From Saprospiraceae bacterium (lineage in GTDB: Bacteria; Bacteroidota; Bacteroidia; Chitinophagales; Saprospiraceae), in NCBI GenBank assembly GCA_016722295.1, contig JADKGL010000005.1:33817-97816 (forward strand): DNA of 64,000 nt, written 5' to 3'. The translations under genes and the position numbers were made by a program. The notes below the pieces were generated by a model. That model saw only the letters and a list, made by a program, of their open reading frames with translations, was not told where the DNA came from and did no database searches. This document shows positions 35,089 through 43,539 of the stretch, in pieces. How positions within the stretch are numbered: position 1 is the first letter of the stretch; every line of letters begins with the position of its first letter.

Positions 35089-36861
35089 ATGAAGACAAAA
35101 GAAGATTATCAATACTATCGCCAGTACTTTACACAATTGTTTGGCGAAATTCTTGATGACCAATGGGAACAAGTATTAGCTGCATCAGAAATTTTGCAGA
35201 TCGATGCTAAGCAATATCTTTTTCATGAAGGCGACAAAGAGAATTCAATTTATATCGTATTGTCTGGTCGATTGCGCACATTGCAGCAATCTGATTCAAC
35301 GTATAAAATCTTAGGTGATGTTTCAGCTGGTGAACCTGTAGGTGAGTTCGCCATATTTACCAATGAGCCGCGCACTGCAACTGTGGTAGCAATTCGCAAA
35401 TCAACAGTTTTAAAAATAGATGAAGCACACTATCATGAGTTGGTCAAAGCCAATCCTAATTTTGCACATAAGATCACACAATTTGTGATCAATAGATTAC
35501 GACGCAATGCTATGCAAAAACGCATGAATTCTGCTCCAAAAAATATTGCCATTGTAAAATTGCAACCTACATTTGACATCAGTCCTTGGACAGATCAAGT
35601 CAAGGAAGAATTGCATAAGATGAATGTACAGACACAGGTTTATGATTCTAACAATATAATAGACGAAGATCATATTAGTCTTTTTGATGAAATAGAGAAT
35701 AATAAGGGATTGAATTTTTTAGTCTGTGACATCGATCATATATCATGGGCTAATCAGTGCGTCACTTATTGTGATTTAATATTGGTTGTTTCAGATTTTA
35801 ATGCTGCATCAACTGTTACAAGTATTGAAGAAAATTTGAATCTATATGAGTCTAATATTTTAAGCAAAAGAATTTATCTCATACTGCTTCATCCTGAAAA
35901 TGCACCAATGCCTACGAACACCAAACGATGGTTTGAGAAGCGAAATTTTAATCTACATTTACATGTTCGCAAAAACAATGTAAAAGATATTCGTCGATTT
36001 AGTCGAATCATTATCAACAAAGCTGTAGGACTTGTACTCGGTGGTGGCGGCGCTAAAGGATTCGCACATGTTGGTGCTGTAAAAGCGATGTTAGAAGCTG
36101 GAATAGAATTTGATTTCGTCGGTGGCACGAGTGCAGGTGCGCTTTATGGCGCTGGAATAACTTATGAGGACTTTGACATAGATAAAGTAGCTGCGCATTG
36201 CAAAAGAGGTGCAGAGGCAAAAGTAACTTCCAATGATTTGACCTTCCCTTTTATTTCTCTAATGACAGGAAAAAAAATGAGGAATTATTTACATGAATTA
36301 TTTAAAGATTCAGATCTAGAAGATTTTTGGGTCAATACATATTGTGTGTCCACTAATTATTCCAATGCTACTATGAAAGTTCATGAGACAGGTTTGACAA
36401 GATTGCAGATTGAAGCAAGTATTGCCATACCAGGAGTTTTTCCACCAGTAATTCTTGACAAACATCTTCATGTTGATGGTGGTGTGATGGACAATTTGCC
36501 CATTGAAGCAATGTATCAAAAGCCTGTGACTCAAGTAATCGCTATTGCTTTATCTGCCCAAACCCCACATTTAGTTCATGTTGAAAAAATTCCTTCTGCA
36601 ATGGAACTGTTCATCAATAAATTTACTAAAAAGCATCGATATAGATTGCCTCGCATGAGTTCATTATTGATCAATTCGTTGACCTTGAATAGTGTGCAAA
36701 AACAAGCTATCACAAAATCACAAGTCTCATTGTATTTGGAACTGAATCTTGGCAATTTTGGATTTCTTGATTGGTCCAAATGGAGAGAATTGATTGATAA
36801 AGGCTACCAAGAAACAAAAACATTTTTAGAGCAACAACAAAATACAGAAAAACCAAATTAA
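35089..36861 (+). CDS. Cyclic-nucleotide-binding patatin-like phospholipase (NTE-type)
   Basis: 590 residues. Residues about 15-135 are a CAP-family cyclic-nucleotide-binding domain with an intact phosphate-binding cassette (GEPVGEFAIFTNEPRTATV, 81-99, with Glu86 and Arg95). Residues 150-310 are a linker domain with Rossmann-like strands (NIAIVKLQP, NFLVCDID, DLILVVSDFNAA), found in bacterial NTE-like proteins. Residues 313-480 and beyond are the patatin lipase: oxyanion loop GGGGAKGFAHVGA (318-330), nucleophile Ser348 in GGTSAGA and catalytic Asp463 in VDGGVMDNLP. Such enzymes hydrolyse phospholipids or lysophospholipids and are gated by their regulatory domain. An adenylate cyclase 0.5 kb downstream in the same operon is the obvious source of the ligand (inference). 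Confidence 0.95.
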   Translation: MKTKEDYQYYRQYFTQLFGEILDDQWEQVLAASEILQIDAKQYLFHEGDKENSIYIVLSGRLRTLQQSDSTYKILGDVSAGEPVGEFAIFTNEPRTATVVAIRKSTVLKIDEAHYHELVKANPNFAHKITQFVINRLRRNAMQKRMNSAPKNIAIVKLQPTFDISPWTDQVKEELHKMNVQTQVYDSNNIIDEDHISLFDEIENNKGLNFLVCDIDHISWANQCVTYCDLILVVSDFNAASTVTSIEENLNLYESNILSKRIYLILLHPENAPMPTNTKRWFEKRNFNLHLHVRKNNVKDIRRFSRIIINKAVGLVLGGGGAKGFAHVGAVKAMLEAGIEFDFVGGTSAGALYGAGITYEDFDIDKVAAHCKRGAEAKVTSNDLTFPFISLMTGKKMRNYLHELFKDSDLEDFWVNTYCVSTNYSNATMKVHETGLTRLQIEASIAIPGVFPPVILDKHLHVDGGVMDNLPIEAMYQKPVTQVIAIALSAQTPHLVHVEKIPSAMELFINKFTKKHRYRLPRMSSLLINSLTLNSVQKQAITKSQVSLYLELNLGNFGFLDWSKWRELIDKGYQETKTFLEQQQNTEKPN

Positions 36862-37028
36862 TCAAAATGGAAAAATATATAAATTTAAAATATGACAGAT
36901 ATTCATTAATTAAAATATCAAATGCTATTTTTTTGAAAAAATATTTGCGCCATTTTTCACTGCAACATAGAATATATTGATGGATGAATAATAGAAAACT
37001 TTACATAATAAACCCAAAAAAAACAAAC

Positions 37029-37406
37029 ATGAAAGTCCTAGTAGTTGATGATGAAATCGATGTTAAAATTCTCTTTGAACAGCGATTTAGAAAAGAAATA
37101 AAATCTGGTGAATTTGATTTTTCATTTGCATTTTCTGGAGAAGAGGCATTGGATTTTTTGAGAGTACAAGGTCAAAATGCAATACTAATTTTATCAGATA
37201 TTAATATGCCAGGCATGAGTGGATTGCAATTATTAGAAAAAATTAAGTCAGAATTTATTCAACCTAGTCCATTAGTGTATATGATCACAGCATATAGTGA
37301 TGCTGCCAATTATGATCTTGCAATGCAGTTGGGTGCGGATGATTTTCTCACCAAACCAATTGAATTTAACATCTTAAAAGAAAAACTAAAATCCATCGAA
37401 TTATGA
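37029..37406 (+). CDS. Single-domain response regulator (receiver)
   Basis: 125 residues from the ATG at 37029, where the receiver core begins MKVLVVDDEIDV. An upstream ATG at 36984 adds a basic, unconserved 15-residue tail. Acidic pocket DDE, phospho-acceptor Asp in LILSDINMPGMSG, Thr in YMITAYSD and Lys in DFLTKPIEF are all in place. There is no output domain, so it may work as a CheY-like shuttle or a phosphate sink between the kinases and the cyclase. Its stop overlaps the start of the cyclase gene by 4 bp (ATGA), a sign of translational coupling. Confidence 0.92.
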   Translation: MKVLVVDDEIDVKILFEQRFRKEIKSGEFDFSFAFSGEEALDFLRVQGQNAILILSDINMPGMSGLQLLEKIKSEFIQPSPLVYMITAYSDAANYDLAMQLGADDFLTKPIEFNILKEKLKSIEL

Positions 37407-38443
37407 CAAAAATTATGGTCGTCGATGATGAGGCTGATTTAGAAATACTCATCAAACAAAAATTTAGACAACAGATCAGAGAAAATAAATATGAGTTTTT
37501 GTTTGCTTCCAATGGAGTTCACGCATTAGAACAATTGGACGCACACAATGATGTTGATTTAGTGCTCACAGATATTAATATGCCCATCATGGATGGACTC
37601 ACATTGTTGAGTAAAATTGCTGAAAGAAATAGTTTTTTGAAATCAGTAATTATTTCTGCCTATGGTGACATGGAGAATATTAGGGCTGCAATGAATCGAG
37701 GAGCATTTGACTTTGTGACTAAGCCTGTCAATTTTGATGATCTACATTTGACAATAGAAAGAACGCTAAAGCAAGTGGAACTCATCAAACAAACACTTCA
37801 AGCTGTAAAAGAGAATAATATCCTTCGAATGTATGTAGATGATACGGTTTTAAATTTTATGAACAGTAGAGAATTCGAATCATCACTTTTGGTAAATGAA
37901 ACGATAGAGGCTACAGTTGCATTTATTGATATTTGCAGTTTTACTACAATCAGTGAAAATGAAGATCCTAATACTGTAGTGCAATTATTGAATAATTATT
38001 TTGATGTGATGGTAAATGAGATCATATCTCAAGGTGGATATATAGATAAGTTCATTGGAGATGCAGTGATGGCTGTATTCAAAGGAGAGTTTCACCTAGA
38101 TCGCGCCATCGATTCTTGTCTTGCATTAAAAAATAAAATTAACTCCTTGCCAGAAGTTTCAGAACATGTAACATTCAAACCCAAAGTTGCTATAGGTATC
38201 AATAGCGGTGAGATGATCAGTGGGAATATAGGTTCAAGTAGTCTGAGAAGATTGGATTATACTGTCATAGGTGACACCGTAAATACTGCTCAAAGACTGC
38301 AGTCTGCTGCTCAACCCAATCAGATCATCATTAACGAAACATCATATCAAAAAGTCAAAGAGTCTTTTCATTGCAAACATTTCGGTGAAGTTAATTTGAA
38401 AAATAAATCTGTAACAATGGGAATATATGAGGTTTTGGATTGA
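37403..38443 (+). CDS. Response regulator with class III adenylate cyclase output
   Basis: 346 residues. Receiver at 1-120 with DDEAD, phospho-acceptor Asp57 (LVLTDINMPIMDG), Lys107 (FVTKPVNF). A short helix joins it to a class III nucleotidyl cyclase at about 165-346. Catalytic residues are complete: metal ligands Asp176 (VAFIDICSF) and Asp220 (KFIGDAVMAVF), adenine-choosing Lys216 and Asp285 (RRLDYTVIGD), transition-state Asn294 and Arg298 (DTVNTAQR). It should make cAMP on phosphorylation by the upstream kinases. Lys and Asp at the purine-specificity positions argue for ATP over GTP. It is translationally coupled to the lone receiver. The most direct target is the cNMP-gated phospholipase in the same operon. 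Confidence 0.96.
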   Translation: MTKIMVVDDEADLEILIKQKFRQQIRENKYEFLFASNGVHALEQLDAHNDVDLVLTDINMPIMDGLTLLSKIAERNSFLKSVIISAYGDMENIRAAMNRGAFDFVTKPVNFDDLHLTIERTLKQVELIKQTLQAVKENNILRMYVDDTVLNFMNSREFESSLLVNETIEATVAFIDICSFTTISENEDPNTVVQLLNNYFDVMVNEIISQGGYIDKFIGDAVMAVFKGEFHLDRAIDSCLALKNKINSLPEVSEHVTFKPKVAIGINSGEMISGNIGSSSLRRLDYTVIGDTVNTAQRLQSAAQPNQIIINETSYQKVKESFHCKHFGEVNLKNKSVTMGIYEVLD

Positions 38444-38563
38444 GAAATGTTGACTCCTATTTAATGACTTCCTGATTATATTTGATTTAATAAAATTAGC
38501 ATGACAATTCTAAAAATGATTCAATTCTCAACGAGGATTTATCTTACTTGCGACATTAAAAAA

Positions 38564-38587
38564 AGCCCGCAATATACATTGCGAGCT
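38564..38587 (-). terminator. Hairpin terminator of giant gene B
   Basis: AGCCCGCAAT (38564-38573) pairs with ATTGCGAGCT (38578-38587) with one mismatch. On the minus strand it is followed by TTTTTTT. It may also stop plus-strand transcripts from the signalling operon. A near copy stands at 58177-58202. Confidence 0.8.
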
Positions 38588-38624
38588 CCTCATCTTAAAA
38601 ATAGACTTCTGTAATACTAAATTT

Positions 38625-41600
38625 TTATTTCGATATTACAAATTTGTGGTGACTAATGGACTGTTGGGATTTAATGCTAATAATATAATTTCCATTAGTA
38701 AAATTTGAAGTATTAATATCAATCAGATGTCTTCCTGATTTTACCATTTCTATTAATTCTTGGTCCAAGACATTATTTCCTGCAATATCAGTAATTTCAA
38801 AATGCAGATTGGTTTCTTTTGTAGTTTGAATATCGAGATGCAAAATATTATTTGCCGGATTTGGATACAGCTCAACTAGTACGTCGTTTGTCGTTGATTT
38901 ATTGATTGCAATCACTTTGCTATATGAATATTTTCCACTGCGATCAACTTGTTTTATTCTATAGTAATATATCCCGTTTGATTCAGTATCAAAATCATCA
39001 AAACTATATTTACTACCCAAATTATTTAATGTCGATGCTGAGTTAACATTTCCGATTTCAACAAAATCAACTTCTGAATAATTTCTGCGCTCGACAATAA
39101 AGTGACTATTATCTTTTTCTGCGGCGGTAAGCCAATTCAACTCCATGAATGTACCATTAAACCTCCCTGAAAAATCAAGCCACTCAATTGGCAAAACACC
39201 AACAACTAAACCTGCATCAACAGTTTGAATATTTGTAAGTCCAGTTAATCGCATAATGGCTGTAGTTCCTTCACCATTAGCTCCACTCACATCACTATCG
39301 AGGTCTTCATTTGTCATATTTGGCCTAGTAAAGCTATACATAGCCAAAGGCTTAAATTTGATATAGTAATCGCCTTCACAAATTCCATCTAAATGATAGA
39401 TTCCATCTGACCCTGTAATACTTTCACTTACCATGGTTCCGGCGGGATTTACTGCCATCACTTTTACTCCTTCAACTGGTTTTTCACCAGTATCTTGGAT
39501 TCCATTTTGATTAGAATCCAACCAAACAAAATTTCCAACAATAAATTGATTTTGATATCCTGCATTTATATCTTTTATTTCCACACCACTCAATACAGTA
39601 ATTTTATTCGTGGTATTGATTCCATTAGCATGTGTGACATGACTGTATTTTTTTGAATCAACACCTCTAAATGCTTGACTTGCTGCTAGATTTCCAGGTT
39701 TGTCAAACTTAATATAATACATGCCTGGTCTGACACAATTGCAAAATGTATAATATCCATCGTCAGAAGCTGTATTAGGTTTTGGTCTTGTCACAGTCGA
39801 TGCTACTACTTGATTTGTCATCGCATCAACTAAAAATACACTGACACCATTGATGCCATTTTCTAGATCTTGATATATGCCATCATTGTTCAAATCGTAC
39901 CATACATCGCCACTGATGCAAGAACATTTATAGATGCCATAATCCCATGTTCGATCCGTTTCACCAGGACTTAAATACGTTGTTTCATTTGTACCTACTC
40001 CATTGGAACCATCTACATCATTATCTGATAGTTCACTACCTTGATTTGAAACTGTACTTTCAAAATTGGCAGGTTTGGAAAATTTTGCATAATATTGTTT
40101 AGGAAGCAAATGATCGAAAAAATAATATCCATACTGATCTGTAAGACTCGTTCTTTCTACTTGATTTGAAACTGCATCAAATAACATCACCGTCACTCCA
40201 CCAACGCCTTCTTCTCCACTCTCTTGCTGTCCATCTACATCGCGATCATGCCATACATAATCTCCATAAGCGGCTAACTCTACAAATCCTGCATCAACAG
40301 TGCTGTCTCTTTCACCCCAATCTAAATGTATGCAATCTGTAATACCATTCAAATTTGCATTGGAATCAAATTGTTTGTCAGTTCCTTTTTCTTTGAATGT
40401 CCAATTGCAATTAGGCATATTTAATGGTCGTGCATCAAAGCTAACAAAATATGTTTTATTGCCAGGCAGTGCTTCGAAACCATAATTTCCGAATTGATCT
40501 GTAGTATCCCTTCTTAGCAATGCATTGGTATTGCAATCATACAAACTTACGATGACTCCTTGCAATGGTAATTCACCTATGCTTTGAACTCCATCACCAT
40601 TTTTATCTTTCCAAACATTGAAGCCAATAAAACTTTGCGACACTGTGATTTCAGCTGGATCGTGATCATCTTCATCACCACCTGTTTTTCCATTTTGTGA
40701 AACAACATTGTCATCGTTCAAATCATTTGTCTCACCCGTTTGATTAAAGTTCGATGCATCGGGATCACTGTCTATGTCTGGTTGATTTAATACATTAGTT
40801 GCTGCACTAATTTCTGCCCAGTTGCGCAATGTTGTTCCTTGGAAATTTGCATCAATGGTAAATGATATTGTGCGAATAATACTATCTCCTGGAGCTAATG
40901 TTGGAACCCCTGTAACAAGATTTGTTTTTCCTCCACTTACTGCGGTCCATGTTACTCCTGGATTATTCAATGTCAATCCTGTTGGTATATAATCTGTCAC
41001 ATTTACATTGGTCGCAGTGATGGTTCCTTGATTGAAAATCCTTATTTCAAAATTAACTATTGAACCCGGTGTAAATGGTTCTGCTGAACTCAATGTTTTT
41101 TTCAATGCTAAATCAAATATTTGTAACACTGTGATTTCAGCTGGATCGTGATCATCTTCGTCACCTCCTGTTTTTCCATTTTGTGAAATGACGTTGTCAT
41201 CGTTCAGATCATTTGTCTCTCCTGTTTGATTAAAATTCGTTGCGTCTGGATCGCTGTCGATATCGGCTTGATTTAATGCATTGGTTGCAGAACTAATTTC
41301 TGCCCAGTTGCGCAATGTCGTGCCTTGGAAATTTGCATCGATGGTAAATGATATTGTGCGAACGATACTATCTCCTGGAGCTAATGTTGGAATCGCTGTA
41401 ACAAGATTTGTTTTTCCTCCACTTGTTGTTGTCCATGTTGTTCCTGGATTATTCAATGTCAATCCTGTTGGTATATAATCTGTCACATTTACATTGGTCG
41501 CAGTGATGGTTCCTTGATTATAAATTTTGATTTCAAAATTAACTGTTGAACCTGGTATAAATGGTCCTGCTGAACTCAATGTTTTTTTCAATGCTAAATC

Positions 41601-41972
41601 AAAAATTTGTGACACTGTAATTTCTGCTGGATCGTGATCATCTTCGTCGCCTCCTGTTTTTCCATCTTGCGAAATGACGTTGTCATCGTTCAGATCATTT
41701 GTCTCTCCTGTTTGATTAAAATTCGTTGCGTCGGGATCACTGTCGATATCGGGCTGATTTAATGCATTGGTTGCAGAACTAATTTCTGCCCAGTTGCGCA
41801 ATGTTGTGCCTTGGAAATTTGCATCAATGGTAAATGATATTGTGCGAATGATACTATCTCCTGGAGCTAATATTGGAATTGCTGAAACAAGATTTGTTTT
41901 TCCTCCACTTGCTGTTGTCCATGTTGCTCCTGGATTATTCAATGTCAATCCTGTCGGTATATAATCTGTCAC
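38625..41972 (-). CDS. Giant surface protein B, C-terminal part: DUF11 repeats, four SdrD_B modules, T9SS domain
   Basis: 1115 residues as an open frame, but not a separate gene: its first residues are the middle of a DUF11 repeat. It continues the frame of 42238-48678 across a damaged block at 41973-42237. It holds about two and a half further DUF11 units, then four SdrD_B-type modules (FNVWKDKNGDGVQS, GDYVWHDRDVDGQQE, GDVWYDLNNDGIYQD, GNFVWLDSNQNGIQD), a linker EWLDFSGRFNGTFMELNW and a T9SS type A domain (ELYPNPANN...HKFVISK). The whole product would be about 3,350 residues. The C-terminal cassette is a close paralogue of those of giant gene A and of the gene at 24411. Confidence 0.88.
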   Translation of the reverse strand: MTDYIPTGLTLNNPGATWTTASGGKTNLVSAIPILAPGDSIIRTISFTIDANFQGTTLRNWAEISSATNALNQPDIDSDPDATNFNQTGETNDLNDDNVISQDGKTGGDEDDHDPAEITVSQIFDLALKKTLSSAGPFIPGSTVNFEIKIYNQGTITATNVNVTDYIPTGLTLNNPGTTWTTTSGGKTNLVTAIPTLAPGDSIVRTISFTIDANFQGTTLRNWAEISSATNALNQADIDSDPDATNFNQTGETNDLNDDNVISQNGKTGGDEDDHDPAEITVLQIFDLALKKTLSSAEPFTPGSIVNFEIRIFNQGTITATNVNVTDYIPTGLTLNNPGVTWTAVSGGKTNLVTGVPTLAPGDSIIRTISFTIDANFQGTTLRNWAEISAATNVLNQPDIDSDPDASNFNQTGETNDLNDDNVVSQNGKTGGDEDDHDPAEITVSQSFIGFNVWKDKNGDGVQSIGELPLQGVIVSLYDCNTNALLRRDTTDQFGNYGFEALPGNKTYFVSFDARPLNMPNCNWTFKEKGTDKQFDSNANLNGITDCIHLDWGERDSTVDAGFVELAAYGDYVWHDRDVDGQQESGEEGVGGVTVMLFDAVSNQVERTSLTDQYGYYFFDHLLPKQYYAKFSKPANFESTVSNQGSELSDNDVDGSNGVGTNETTYLSPGETDRTWDYGIYKCSCISGDVWYDLNNDGIYQDLENGINGVSVFLVDAMTNQVVASTVTRPKPNTASDDGYYTFCNCVRPGMYYIKFDKPGNLAASQAFRGVDSKKYSHVTHANGINTTNKITVLSGVEIKDINAGYQNQFIVGNFVWLDSNQNGIQDTGEKPVEGVKVMAVNPAGTMVSESITGSDGIYHLDGICEGDYYIKFKPLAMYSFTRPNMTNEDLDSDVSGANGEGTTAIMRLTGLTNIQTVDAGLVVGVLPIEWLDFSGRFNGTFMELNWLTAAEKDNSHFIVERRNYSEVDFVEIGNVNSASTLNNLGSKYSFDDFDTESNGIYYYRIKQVDRSGKYSYSKVIAINKSTTNDVLVELYPNPANNILHLDIQTTKETNLHFEITDIAGNNVLDQELIEMVKSGRHLIDINTSNFTNGNYIISIKSQQSISHHKFVISK

Positions 41973-43539
41973 ATTTACATTGGTCGCAGGATGGTTCCTT
42001 GATTGAAAATCTTGATTTCAAAATTAACTGTGGAACCGGTGTAAATGGTCCTGCTGAACTCAATGTTTTTTCAATGCTAGATCAAAATTTGTGACACTGT
42101 AATTTCTGCTGGATCGTGATCATCTTCGTCGCCTCCTGTTTTCCATTTTGTGAAATGACGTTATCATCGTTCAGATCATTTGTCTCTCCTGTTTGTTAAA
42201 GTTCGTTGCGTCGGATCACTATCGATATCTGGTTGATTTAATGCATTGGTTGCAGCACTAATTTCTGCCCAGTTGCGCATGTTGTCCTTTGGAAATTTGC
42301 ATCGATGGTAAATGATATTGTGCGAACGATACTATCTCCTGGAGCTAATGTTGGAATCCCTGTAACAAGATTTGTTTTTCCTCCACTTGCTGTTGTCCAT
42401 GTTGCTCCTGGATTATTCAATGTCAATCCTGTTGGTATATAATCTGTCACATTCACATTGGTTGCCGTGATCGTTCCTTGATTATAAATTTTGATTTCAA
42501 AATTAACTGATGAACCTGGTATAAATGGTCCTGCTGAACTCAATGTTTTTTTCAATGCTAGATCAAAAATTTGTGACACTGTAATTTCAGCTGGATCGTG
42601 ATCATCTTCGTCGCCTCCTGTTTTTCCATTTTGTGAAATAACATTATCATCGTTCAGATCATTTGTCTCTCCTGTTTGATTAAAGTTCGTTGCGTCTGGA
42701 TCACTGTCGATATCTGGTTGATTTAATGCATTGGTTGCAGAACTAATTTCTGCCCAGTTGCGCAATGTTGTGCCTTGGAAATTTGCATCGATGGTAAATG
42801 ATATTGTGCGAACGACACTATCTCCTGGAGCTAATGTTGGAATCGCTGTAACAAGATTTGTTTTTCCTCCACTTGCTGTTGTCCATGTTGCTCCTGGATT
42901 ATTCAATGTCAATCCTGTTGGTATATAATCTGTCACATTTACATTGGTCGCAGTGATGGTTCCTTGATTATAAATTTTGATTTCAAAATTAACTGTTGAA
43001 CCTGGTGTAAATGGTCCTGCTGAACTCAATGTTTTTTTCAATGCTAAATCAAAAATTTGTGACACTGTAATTTCTGCTGGATCGTGATCATCTTCGTCGC
43101 CTCCTGTTTTTCCATTTTGTGAAATGACGTTATCATCGTTCAGATCATTTGTCTCTCCTGTTTGATTAAAGTTCGTTGCGTCGGGATCACTGTCGATATC
43201 TGGTTGATTTAATGCATTGGTTGCAGAACTAATTTCTGCCCAGTTGCGCAGTGTTGTCCCTTGGAAATTTGCATCAATGGTAAATGATATTGTGCGAACG
43301 ACACTATCTCCTGGAGCTAATGTTGGAATTGCTGTAACAAGATTTGTTTTTCCACCACTTGCCGTTGTCCATGTTGCTCCTGGATTATTCAATGTCAATC
43401 CTGTTGGAATATAATCTGTCACATTTACATTTGTTGCAGTGATAGTTCCTTGATTGTAAATTTTAATTTCAAAATTAACTATTGAACCTGGTGTAAATGG
43501 TCCTGCTGAACTCAATGTTTTTTTCAATGCAAGATCGAA
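40632..43539 (-). repeat. Six tandem 486-bp DUF11 repeats
   Basis: Each unit encodes 162 residues opening FDLALKKTLSSA and ending DDHDPAEITVSQ. Unit starts on the minus strand are at 43539, 43053, 42567, 42086, 41603 and 41117. Four units are exactly 486 bp. The third (481) and fourth (483) are short by single-base losses. Neighbouring units are almost identical at the DNA level, so they were copied recently or are kept alike by recombination. Confidence 0.9.

Noticed and set aside
31429..38443. Calling the operon a CBASS or Pycsar defence system
   Set aside because: There is no CD-NTase and no typical Pycsar effector. Kinases and receivers point to signal transduction. The likeness is noted only as a hypothesis.
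41281..43414. Series of 65-codon plus-strand ORFs at a regular 486-bp spacing
   Set aside because: They are antisense shadows of the DUF11 repeats in gene B; the spacing equals the repeat unit.
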